DNA of 64,000 nucleotides from Rhynchonema sp. JSB1_4. Its lineage: Eukaryota > Nematoda > Chromadorea > Monhysterida > Xyalidae. The stretch spans positions 1-64,000 of the forward strand of contig JASAMV010005932.1 in assembly GCA_030248065.1 (NCBI GenBank). The letters are read 5' to 3'. The notes below the pieces were generated by a model. The model made no database searches. It had not been told where the DNA came from and saw only the letters and a list, made by a program, of their open reading frames with translations. Positions 10,846 through 20,651 of this stretch are shown in pieces (position 1 is the stretch's first letter; each line of letters starts with the position of its first letter). A program made the translations under genes and the position numbers.

Positions 10846-12055
10846 CCCCAGATGGGGCTTTAGGCAGGTTTAGAGCATTTATATTTACCAATAATATAAG
10901 TTCTGCTTTTGTCTATCAGGATAGTTTGTTGTTGTTCCCGTTGCCTGTTGTTTATGTCACATATTTTGAACAGCTTAGTCCGGCACACAGTAGTCGCACA
11001 ATTGTTTTGAACAGCCTATCCGTAACACAATTGCTTTGAACAGCATATTTGGTTTCACTTGAGGGTTTTCCCTCGCACCCTTTCATATCAGTTTCTGATC
11101 ACTGAGCACCAACTGCGCCGTTCTCAAAATGATGTCTGTCCTTTGAATACGTACATACGTTTTGAGCACCATTTTTTGTCACAACGTGGATTTTGGATAC
11201 TCTTTAGTTCTGATTGTGTTTATGTTGTCTAAAACATAAGTGTTCAATATGTTAAATAGCTTGTTGTGTTCGTTCCTAGGATTCTGCATTACGTTCTTCT
11301 GTTGCGCGCACATACCACAATGCTCTTGGGAGAAACTTTTCAAACGCGTTGCCTGATCCGTAGCGCATTATGCATGCGTATGTTAGCTATAGCGGTCACG
11401 TGACCGTCAACCACTCAACACACGAGTCCAACGTGGTGATTTGCGAAATGCTACGGCTGTGAGCAGATAAACGCGGAATGGCAGATTTCTGCATTCCGCA
11501 TTCCGCGTTTATTTGCTCACCTTTGCGGAATTCTGCATTTCTGCAAGTAAATTTACGCCTTTGGTCAAACCTCTCAGTTGCTGTTTGCGTTAACACGCAA
11601 CATTTTGAGGTCAGCACGCTGGAAGTTGTCATCGTCACCCAAGCACGCACCATTCCGCAAAGGTGAGCAGATAAACGCGGAATGCGGAATACAGGAATTT
11701 ACCGTTCGGCATTTATCTGCTCACCAATATTTCCGCATTCCGCGTTTATCTGCTCACAGCCTACGAAACTCACCTGGCCGCGCGTGTTCGGTGCGCTTTG
11801 CAGATCAGGCAACGCGTTTGAAATGTTTCTCCCAAAATTATTGTCGGAGTATGCACGTACGGCCAGATCTTGATCTAATGTGCAAATGACGAATAAATGA
11901 TAATGAAAGGCGTTTTGCTTTTTGTCTGCGATATTTTCCCCATGAACTCGTGGATACATTGAATCATGGACATGGAACAAAACTTTAATCAATATTGCAC
12001 AAGTGTGCCCAAACAAAATTTCATCTATAGAAATTTGTGTAAAGTTGATGCAGAC
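10846..12055. other. downstream of receptor B, no gene
   Basis: Homologous to the region after receptor A up to about 11300 and again from about 11880. The difference between them is the repeat nest 11316-11851. No exon is supported. Confidence 0.6.
11316..11851. mobile_element. inverted-repeat element carrying a second repeat inside
   Basis: The outer arms read 'ttgggagaaacttttcaaacgcgttgcctgatc' at the left and its near reverse complement at the right, ending with 'attattgtcggagtat'. The same arms form the simple element at 35971-36206. The interior (about 11456-11760) has several short palindromes of the type 'gcagataaacgcggaatgcgg'. It is shared almost verbatim with 14944-15240, so it is an independent repeat nested in a different host element. 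Confidence 0.75.
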
Positions 12056-12063
12056 GGCAACAT

Positions 12064-12991
12064 CAGGGTTGGATTAAAAAAATTTTTATTATCGAACTCC
12101 TTTTTGGAAAAAACTTAAATTTAGATTTAAAAAATTAAAATCATTCTTTAAAAATCACTTTTTCTTATTCCGGACCACCAAAAAAATGGTTTCTTGAACA
12201 ATGAAATTGCTGAAATCATGTTTGTTATGTATGTTTTGAGGGACACAAAAGAGAGCTTTTCCACTGGCCTGCATGTTTACGTCGATCAGCTGCGATCTAC
12301 TCCCTTTGGTCATCATTTTGAAAACCTCGAAGGTGTGGGTATATGACAAAGTGAAGGCCAACCTTGCGTTTGTGAATTTGAGGATAAATTTGAAGAGCGA
12401 TAAAGAGACTTAGAAGTGATACTTTCGAAACGGTGTAAAGGTCAGTTGGGTGTAAGGTCGGTGGAAAACTTAGTGTGAGAAACTTCAGTGTATGCTCGGC
12501 GTAAGTTTGAAACATTGCACGATGAGCAAGCAGCAGACGCGCGTTTCTAAACGAAAGGTCAACTTTGGCCGTCTGTTGTGCAAGCGTAAATCGTTTGTTT
12601 GCAATCTGGTTCATTTAAGCTGGTTGCACAAGCGTTTCTAAACGATATTTATGAATTTCGTAACCTTTTATGGAGCCGTTTTGATTTCGTGCTGCGATCA
12701 GTTAGTGACGTCAAAATTTTTGGCACCGCCGTCAATGAATGTGAGTCTATTACAACACCATTTCCAACTGAAATATGAGCTCCTCAGGCAAGTTTTTGAG
12801 AATCATGAGCAATAAAACGCATTAAAACATGCCTTTTTATCTTAAAAAAGTTGTGAGAAAAAAGAGAAAAAAATTAAAGAAAGAAATGGAAATAAGTGTA
12901 CTCACTTTTTAAAATTTTAAAATAAAAAAAGTGGCGAATGTTTTTCAAAATTTATTTACAGAAAAATTTTTACTTTTTTAATCCAACCCTG
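12064..12991. mobile_element. hAT-type MITE, 928 bp, perfect 8-bp duplication
   Basis: It starts CAGGGTTGGATTAAA and ends with the complement (TTTAATCCAACCCTG). It is flanked by GGCAACAT at 12056-12063 and 12992-12999. The paralogous empty region in unit A is at about 6940-6965. The interior includes a degraded piece of the GGGTGG inverted-repeat MITE (around 12411-12460). No transposase frame. Confidence 0.9.
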
Positions 12992-14275
12992 GGCAACATG
13001 TGTTTGCAAAAGTTCCAGTATTTGTTTCACATCATAATTGTCGTGCTAGCGATAGCCGAGAAGAGAACTGCAAGTGAGTTGCCTTCAGACATTTGTCGTG
13101 TTTTGCATCGATATCGAACTTGGTGATCGAGTCGGATCGTCCCGGTGGTCACACACATCACATCTACGTGATCGGTCTTGGTCCACTCGTATGATTTTAT
13201 TCTCCATCGTCGTTAACAGCATTGTCACGATCTGTGCAGAATCATCTCTGGCTCTGCCTTGGAGATTGGACTTGCGTTAGAACTTCAAAGAATCGAGAAA
13301 AATTAGCTCCAGCACTGTGCGTTTTGAAAACGGGGACAGCATGACGCACGCCAGCAAGCAAGACACGGACAAACAAATAGCGATGCAATAAGCAAATACA
13401 GTGTGTACAATCAAGTATTGCCAGCATGCTGTTGCAATAAGCAAAATCAAGTATTCCTGGTATATGCTGTTTGTACATACGATGCAATAAGCAGATCCAT
13501 ATTGTATAATCAAGTTCGCACACGCTCTGCGTCTGGTGATGTCTGGTATGTTTTCGCACGGAAGTCTGTGTCGGCGACCGACCTATCATTCGTGGGACAC
13601 ACAATGGAAACCTATACATGGGCAGTTGGAATGAAAAAAATTGGAAACGAGAACGTGACTCGTTCGGTGACGTCACTGTGTCGACATTTTTGAGCAGGCT
13701 TTGCTGATTAAACAACAACACAACAACATCAAACACACAACAACACAGGTCCTTGATGGCAAACACAAAACCAACCACGCACACGGGCCTATAGGCCACA
13801 CACGCGCCCTGCATTCACAACAATTGCTGTGATACTGCGCGTAAATCAATACCAGCATTATGCAGCATCACCTACCGTATCCATGGACGCATATCGAAAC
13901 AAAAACATCGCTGGTTGAAATTCACGAACGCTAGCGGGCAGGCTTAGGGTAAATCCGGAAACCGGAATCCAGAAATATTTTAGAGAAACTCATTATTTTT
14001 GCATGTAAATTTTTGCGTAGTTGGGTCCGGAAATGTTTTTTTATTTTTACATGTAAACTCTTTACTGGTTTAGGATCCGGTTTTAACCTAAGTTCGCCCT
14101 TAGTGCTATAAATACCGGCAGAGGGGCGCAAAGATTTTGTGAATTACACCGAATTAGTGGGTCTATACATCATGATTTGGCAATAGCAACTTTGCGCATA
14201 ATGGCCGCACCCACAACAGTGCACATATTTGTCCACAGCCAGCATCAGTAATTTGCAGGTCAGCAAACTTTGGTA

Positions 14276-14549
14276 TTGGTCGCACAATGACTTTATAAGA
14301 GTGGGTCAAATTTTTTTCCTGAATCGTAAAGAGGGAAAGTGACGGGGCAATGACGTTGCGTTGCGCCATCGCGCACAAAACATGCAGTCACCAAAATGTT
14401 TCAGACCCGCAGCAACGGGGGTGCTCTGCTGGGTTATTTTCAGGTGAAAATGTCTTGTGAGAATCACAAATAGCACAGTGGTTAAGAGTGACTGAACATG
14501 AAAATCAGGATTCATTTGATGAATTCTTATATGGTCGTTGTGCGACCAA
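14276..14549. mobile_element. TTGGTCGCACAATGACT MITE, copy 1
   Basis: The ends are TTGGTCGCACAATGACT and its near complement, flanked by TA on both sides. The same element occurs at 39357-39618 and 62516-62785. The arms extend inward ('tcctgaat.gt.aagagggaaagtgacggggcaatgacg'), and copies 1 and 2 share the interior. The TA target suggests a Tc1/mariner-type source. Confidence 0.85.
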
Positions 14550-14869
14550 TAGCAGGAAGTTTCAGTACTAAAGGCTTCTAGTGCAATATAACAATCGAGA
14601 TAGGCGAGACAAGCTTGCTGACATGGGTGAAAAAAATAAATGGAAGAATGTTAGCAAAGCCTACCCAAACGTGTTTAGCAAAATTTCTTGCTGACAAGTT
14701 TGCTGACATGCCAATTTACTGGCCAGCATGACGTTTTGACGTCAGCTTAGCCGTACAATGATCTTCTTTTGGTCTGCTCTTTACGTACAACGTCACGTTA
14801 ACCTTTATTTGACAAGGTTTCCCAGCATTGCAGCTTCAATGCTGTGAATGTGAATGCCGTGTTAGGGCC

Positions 14870-15440
14870 GCATCAACTTTGCAGGGAAGTCCAGTGGCAT
14901 GGACTTGCTTGCCTTGAGCATAGGGGTGCGATTAGATACAGTAAATGCAGAATGGCAAATTTCTGCATTCCGCATTCCGCGTTTATCTGCTCACTTTTGC
15001 GGAATTTTGAATTTCTGCAAGTAAATTTACGCCTTTGGTCAAACATCTCGGTTGCTGTTTGCGTTAACACGCAACGTTTGAGGTCAGCACGCAGGAAGTT
15101 GTCATCGTCACCCAAGCACGCACCATTCCGCAAAGGTGAGCAGATAAACGCGGAATGCGGAATACAGGAATTTACCGTTCGGCATTTATCTGCTCACCAA
15201 TATTTCCGCATTCCGCACTTGTCTGATCGCAGCCTAAGTAAATTTTGATTGAGCTGTATTTTGTGATAGAGCTAATAGAGCACTATTTCGAGCAGCATGC
15301 AAGTTGCTCCCGTGCACCAAACAAACAACTTTTATGCAGGTCGAAATTAGTGCTTCAACTCTATCACAAAATGCAACTTAACCGAAATTTGCTACGCTCA
15401 AGGCAAGCCAAGTCCATGCCACTGGACTTGCCTTTGAAGT
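14870..15440. mobile_element. nested MITE: inverted-repeat element split by another repeat
   Basis: The left arm (about 14875-14930, 'caactttgcagggaagtccagtggcatgg' type) is the inverse of the right arm (about 15388-15440). Between them lies the repeat core 14944-15240 that is also present in the 11316-11851 element. A sequence similar to 6370-6510 follows. The right arm ends about 40 bp before the signal-peptide exon of the lectin-like gene, so the nest probably overlaps its promoter region. Confidence 0.7.
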
Positions 15441-15481
15441 TGAAACTGACCATAGGCGTGAATACCCCTTTCTTCGTCAAA

Positions 15482-18400
15482 ATGTTGATGTGTCGCTGTG
15501 ACACATTCGCGTGTTTGTTGTGGATTACGTGTTTGCACTGGTACACGACCACTGCATCCGTCTACATTGATCGTACAGGTCAGTGGGGACAGTGCCATCA
15601 AACGTTTAAGCTTTCTAAACCCATCTGCTATAACGCCGTCGCCCATTCAACACGGATACCTGCTCTCGCAGATTTAATGTCGCTCTTAAAGGGTACGTCG
15701 AAGGCCACCTACATATCATCCATGTTTCTGGTTGAAATTAACATCAGCACACGGTGGTGATTTGTTACTGGGCACCAACGTCCCGAAAATCATGAATTAG
15801 AGGGAAATAGGGACGGTTACATTTGGAGTAAGATTGAATATCGTTGATCCGGATTTAATGTTGACCAGACGGGACCCGTGCCTACGGCCCGGCTACAGCG
15901 CCGCGCCCGTACCGTGCCACCCCCACCCCCCCCCCCCCGAAGACCCGTTAGCATACCCAAAGCTACCCGTGAAAATTGACCCGTCCGCACCTCCGAGGGA
16001 GGGGGCCACAGACACACATATATTACGTCTTCCTGTTTTAGACGTATAGATTTGATCTAACTCCGTATGTAACCCTCTGTATGGCTTACGCGTGAGAAGA
16101 CGCCGTTTTTTATAAACAATGTCAACTCGGTGCTGACCTTCATTTCCTCAGACGAAAATAGGCTGTTAGGTAACGTTCGACACGCCCTTTAATGAGCTCG
16201 AATGACATCACACCATGTAAACAACATCACTTTGCAGCGGCGAAGACACTGTGCGAGGCGCAGGGCCATGTGGCCACGCTCATCGGTAACAGATGTTTCG
16301 TGAAAAGTGTCGCTTCGGTAAGCTTCATTTTTGTTTGTTGTCGTTTTATGGGTGGAATTTTCGAAACGGTGTAAAGGTCAGTTGGGCGTAAAGGTCGGCG
16401 TAAAGTTCGGTCGAAAGCTCGGTCGGCGTAGCTCGGTGTAAACGTGAAACATTGGATGTTGTTAACGTGGAATGTTTCAAGTTTACACCGAGGTCTATCA
16501 CACTGAGCTGTCGACCGAGCTTTCCACCGACCTTTACACAAAACTGACCTTTACACCGTTTCGAAAATATCACCCTATGCTGAACAAAAGGTTTGCCACA
16601 ATATACACAGGCTTTTTTGCCAAGTAATTTTGCTTTGCCTCGATTCAAACATTGTTTTGGTCTGACGTTCACCTGCTAACAACCATTGCACTCCAAACAT
16701 ATATTGTTATGATAGAAAATGTCGGGTTGGCTATATCATAACACTACAAGCTGTAATTCTGTAGAGTTCATGACATATTTCCCCAAGTTGACAATCAGCT
16801 GGTGCGAAATCAGGCTTGGTGATCAAACTCCATTTCGGTCCGGTCGTGTCTTGAACATCTTTTACGCTAGAAATCAGTGGCACGAGTTGAATCAAGAAAT
16901 ACGCTGAACGGAAAAGCCACGTGACCTTTGACACAGTACTCACCATCGCTGCCCTACTTGCCCGCTGCGTACACTTGCCCCGCTGTTGTGGGCATGCGAA
17001 ACGGCCGATTAGCGCACCTTGTTGGAAAACGGTCAATCCTGGAAGGAATAAATCGCCATTACCTCAACCAAGCAGACCCAGCGGCGGTACGTTTTGATAA
17101 AGATTTAGGCTGATAATAATGTTGTCAACGCCACTGCCTGTGTGTACAATACGGCAATATAATCCCTTTACGCCAGTTAAGGATTCCACACACGCACATT
17201 TCGATGCAGAAGCTGTTCTCTGCCGCTTATGTATATATACCTCTGGTGAAACATGAACCTGAAACGACCAGTGGACAACACATGATGCGCAGCCACCATC
17301 CAAGCTTGATGTTTCACATTGACTATATAAGTTGAGCGTGTGAATTTGTATGGGATACTTAACCATGGAAAGGGATTAAAATGCCACACTGTGCGGCAAC
17401 CAGGGCTGTTTCAAAAAAGCTCTTAATTAAACAAATTTAAAAAAAATTTGAAGCCCCGTTTTTCTTCTTTTTAGTAAAAAAGTTGCCCAAAATGGGTTGA
17501 AATGTCCAAAAATGGCCTACATATTTCGGTGTTGAAAAAATAAGCACTTTTTTCTGTGCACGGGCCAATTTTTCCCAAAATTGCGCCTGCGGCGCCTTGC
17601 ATTGTTCCCAGACCTATCGATCAGACAAGCAAGATTTGGGCTCTAATCGATATTCGGTGGTCATATATGTATCACTCATACGGCATTAAAATATGTTGTA
17701 TAATATGTGTAATAATATGTGGTCCAACCACCCACTCATGAGACGCCTGTTACGGTTCCACGTGTTTCGAAGCATTTCAAAACCACACGAAGAGAAATTG
17801 GGCGTGTTTATGTATAGTTGATTTCTCTTTGTTTTGTTTTCGAAAGGTTTCGAAAAACATAGAACAGTAATAGGCGTCTCATGAGCTGGTGGCTGGGCTG
17901 TACAGCATGTTACTATACATTACACAAACATTCTTTAATCAACATCAACCTCAGACTCGTCTGAGAATCTGCACAGTATTACCGGACATTACCACACAAG
18001 TTCGATCCCAGACGAAAATTTTTCAAGTTTTAAAAATTTGTTGTATCGATTTCATCTCTCCCGTCATTTGCAACACCTTTTAGCAGGAAAATTTTTCCTC
18101 AAAATGGAAATCAAAAAATTGTTTTTAGAGCTCGTTAACTAAATTTTTTTTTCAAACCTGACAGCAACCATGCGAAACCAGGCGCCAGTTACTTGACAGA
18201 AACTGCTTTGTAATAAAACAAAAAAGCCCGAAAGGTAGAAAAGGAAGACATCTGTTCCTCAGTGCAATCACTGCTACACGGCCTTCTTCCAAGCTGACAC
18301 CAGCAATGAACCGGCAGGGGGTTGGGCGTTGTGGGATCCGAATGGAAATCACGTTGTCATGCCTGCGGCCAATATACTCGGTTAGTGTAACAGCCTTTAT

Positions 18401-19557
18401 CACTTTGTTGTGTGACCTATTTTGCCAAAGAACGTATGTACTTGCCAAACAAAGGTTGCAAATTTTTGTTCGGTTTGTATCTACACAGAAAGAGCATTAG
18501 TCATTCAATGCCTATATAGGTCATCGGTCATTCAATACCTCTATATTAGGTCGATATCAGACTTGGTGATCGGATGTGATCGGATCGGGTAGGTCTACGT
18601 AGTCGCTCAGATCTCACAAAATGTGCGCTCCGTGCCGATGTATTTCTATGTCGTTCTGTACACCTACATAATTTTCAATTGCCTTTGTCAGTCAAATGGG
18701 AGCCGATTGTCGCCAATCAGCCGGTGAACACCGACTGGGTCGCCTACGGTCCCGCTAACGCTGCGATTGTGCTGGAGACGGTGGGCGCACGTGAACTCGG
18801 ACACGCAGTTGGTAAGATAATCGCGCCCTTTTTTTATCATGACGCTCAATTTCAAACCCTTATTCATACTGCACACCAGTATACAGTGTGTCACTGTTTC
18901 AGGTTGTGCAACCCATTGGCACTGCGAATACGGTAAAGGACTGCGGACGCACGTTTTCTTTCTTATACGATCACGACGTGTGCTTCTTCACTTCCTGATT
19001 GGCATTAATTTTCCTCAAATAAGCTGAAACATCGCATGATTTTGACTCTGCTTCAAATTGCAGAAATCGACGGCCTTCCGGTTGAATACGATTTGGTGTC
19101 GAAGGCTTACCGTTTGGATGACACGTTCTTGTCTGGCAACTACACCGGACTGAATAAAAGCCAGTGCGCTCAAAAATGTACAGATGGACGTGGATGTGAA
19201 GGTGACTGTGGAGGAGAAATGGCAGCCAGAAAAGGCACCTGAAAAATAACTTGTTTTTTCGATACTGCAACCTTTGATTAAAAATTTGAACAGTGTAGAA
19301 ATTCTTCCATCACACAAACTCTGGCCGGAATTAGTGCGCCAATTCTATCACCGGCTATAGCCCAACAAAATTATGCGCCGAAAAACTATGGACATGACAT
19401 AGTACATGTGCACATAATCGACTTTGCAGCGTTCTCACTTGATCAGTCATCAGGCGCATGTCGTACCTATTGGATGGATAGTCAACACTGGAATGTCGCT
19501 GCCTACTGGGTGAACGAGGCTGGCAACATGGACCTGATGTTCTATGATCGTGTTTGA
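15482..19557 (+). CDS. secreted C-type-lectin-like / PAN-like protein
   Basis: Seven exons join in frame: 15482-15578, 16238-16317, 18263-18380, 18692-18811, 18903-18932 (a 30-bp microexon), 19064-19201 and 19454-19557. They give 228 residues. Residues 1-26 are a signal peptide (MLMCRCDTFACLLWITCLHW start). The next part is C-type-lectin-like: AAKTLCEAQGHVATL, then a W.P..NQP.NTDW stretch, ending C(A)THWHCEY. The C-terminal part has a PAN/apple-like Cys pattern (SQCAQKCTDGRGCEG) and ends FYDRV. The usual first Cys/Trp strand of the lectin fold is not seen. A phase-compatible 18-bp microexon at 16152-16169, or an undetected exon, may supply part of it. No EPN/WND calcium motif is visible. Intron 2 (1.9 kb) carries two MITEs. 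Domain assignment is by eye. Confidence 0.68.
16350..16575. mobile_element. GGGTGG inverted-repeat MITE, copy 1
   Basis: A near-palindrome with arms of about 100 bp. It starts GGGTGGAATTTTCGAAACGG and carries reiterated 'gtaaaggtc' words. The centre is 'gaaacattggatgttgttaacg'. Further copies are at 38680-38905 and 39747-39971. Flanks read TAT on both sides, so a 3-bp target duplication is possible. It lies 33 bp past the donor of the second exon of the lectin-like gene. Confidence 0.85.
17401..18160. mobile_element. CAGGGCTG hAT-type MITE containing another MITE
   Basis: It begins CAGGGCTGTTTC and ends CAAACCTG. Its interior matches the 1458-2168 element. Flanks GCGGCAAC and ACAGCAAC agree at 6 of 8 positions. 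A separate palindromic element (about 17700-17890, arms 'cactcatgagacgcctg') interrupts it at a point that is continuous in the 1458 copy. The element lies in the large intron of the lectin-like gene, about 100 bp before exon 3. Confidence 0.78.
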
Positions 19558-19782
19558 ATCAGCACACGTGCTCATTGATCTGATCTCATTGCTATTCGAT
19601 GTGTCTACCAAATTAAACTGAAAACCAAAAACCAAAAACATTTTATGTTGCAAAAAATCTGTTGATGCCGTTCCTTATTATGTTGATCCCTTGATGCGCG
19701 CGCGTCATGAAATGTTAGTACAGCTACGGCCTTGACATTATAGTCATGCAAAGCGTTTGGCCCAATCTCTCACACTGTTTTG

Positions 19783-20290
19783 ATGGACTTGTTGGAACAC
19801 ACCTGCTGGTTGCCCGCCGACAATCTGTTGCATTCAAATATTATCGTGAGCGAGACACTATCCGAACCATTTCTGGTGAGCAGTGCTGTATATCAAGGTT
19901 TTGTCTCAGGTGACGTTCCGTGTCCAGCCTTATTTTCAGAGCTGTAGTGGTACCCTGTATCTGTTTGCTAATCATTTGAGATCGATCCATTCATGCTGCT
20001 GTGGTTTTCGACATATACCCCATCTGGGACTATCAAATTGTTGTGTGTGTCTCATCGTATCAGTGTCTACCAACCAACACGCTATTGTCTATTGTACTCC
20101 AGTATGTCTGGTCAGCGACAGCGTAGCGTCAGAAACGAACTGGCTTTGTGTCAAAGTGCCGCGCTCAACTCTCTTGCTTGTTCAATTTTTTCAATTCTCA
20201 CCTCAACCCCCTCAGGATAATAAAGAAGGCACTGCTAATGTCATTGTAGTCTCACTGCCCGGTTATAATGCGAAAATTGTGTGTCAATGA
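19783..20290 (+). CDS. possible exons of an unidentified extracellular protein gene
   Basis: Three stretches chain with matching phases and GT-AG borders: 19783-19875, 19910-19949 (34-bp intron between) and 19981-20042. They encode Cys-containing, hydrophobic-patterned peptide (HTCWLPADN, VTFRVQPYFQSCS, AAVVFDIYPIWDY). A last possible exon, 20217-20290, follows a strong acceptor (ccccctcag) and ends AKIVCQ-stop. The link between 20042 and 20217 could not be resolved. I do not recognise the family. It may be a decayed gene or a 3' continuation after the lectin-like gene. Confidence 0.28.
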
Positions 20291-20651
20291 AAACAATTTA
20301 CAATATTGCATCAATTAAAACTGCGCCTCTCCATTTATTGATTTCTGTGTTGCTGATACACCATTTATGCTTAACACTTTTTTGTCAGTTGCAGAACTTG
20401 TGTAGTGCTTTGCGTGATGCGTTTTGTGCCACTGGATAAACAAGCTGTAGTCCCTTGCGATTTCGCCGTCATTGGGTTGATCTGCTGCACATTCACAGTT
20501 CGAAGATAGTACAATTTACTCTACATTGCAAGAAATCGTGATTTTCACTTGATCACGAAAAATGAGTTCTGATTTTCATAAGTTCTGACCTTTCTAATTC
20601 GGAGCTCCAGAACCGAAGATTGCCATTGCAGAGATCATTGCAGAATCCACG
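20291..20651. other. upstream of first kinase-like gene
   Basis: No exon. The sequence immediately before the start codon is partly related to 42060-42130. Promoter signals are not obvious. Confidence 0.5.

Larger units (their letters stand above)
13000..15481. other. intergenic, repeat-rich
   Basis: Up to about 13240 this is the end of duplication unit B. Two MITEs (14276-14549 and the nest at 14870-15440) are listed separately. The minus-strand open frame at 13242-13814 has no splice context, no domain and a Cys/Val-rich composition, so I do not call it. The remainder shows nothing. Confidence 0.55.

Noticed and set aside
13242..13814. 190-residue minus-strand open frame
   Set aside because: No domain, no signal peptide logic, no splice sites. 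It overlaps duplicated non-coding sequence at its end.
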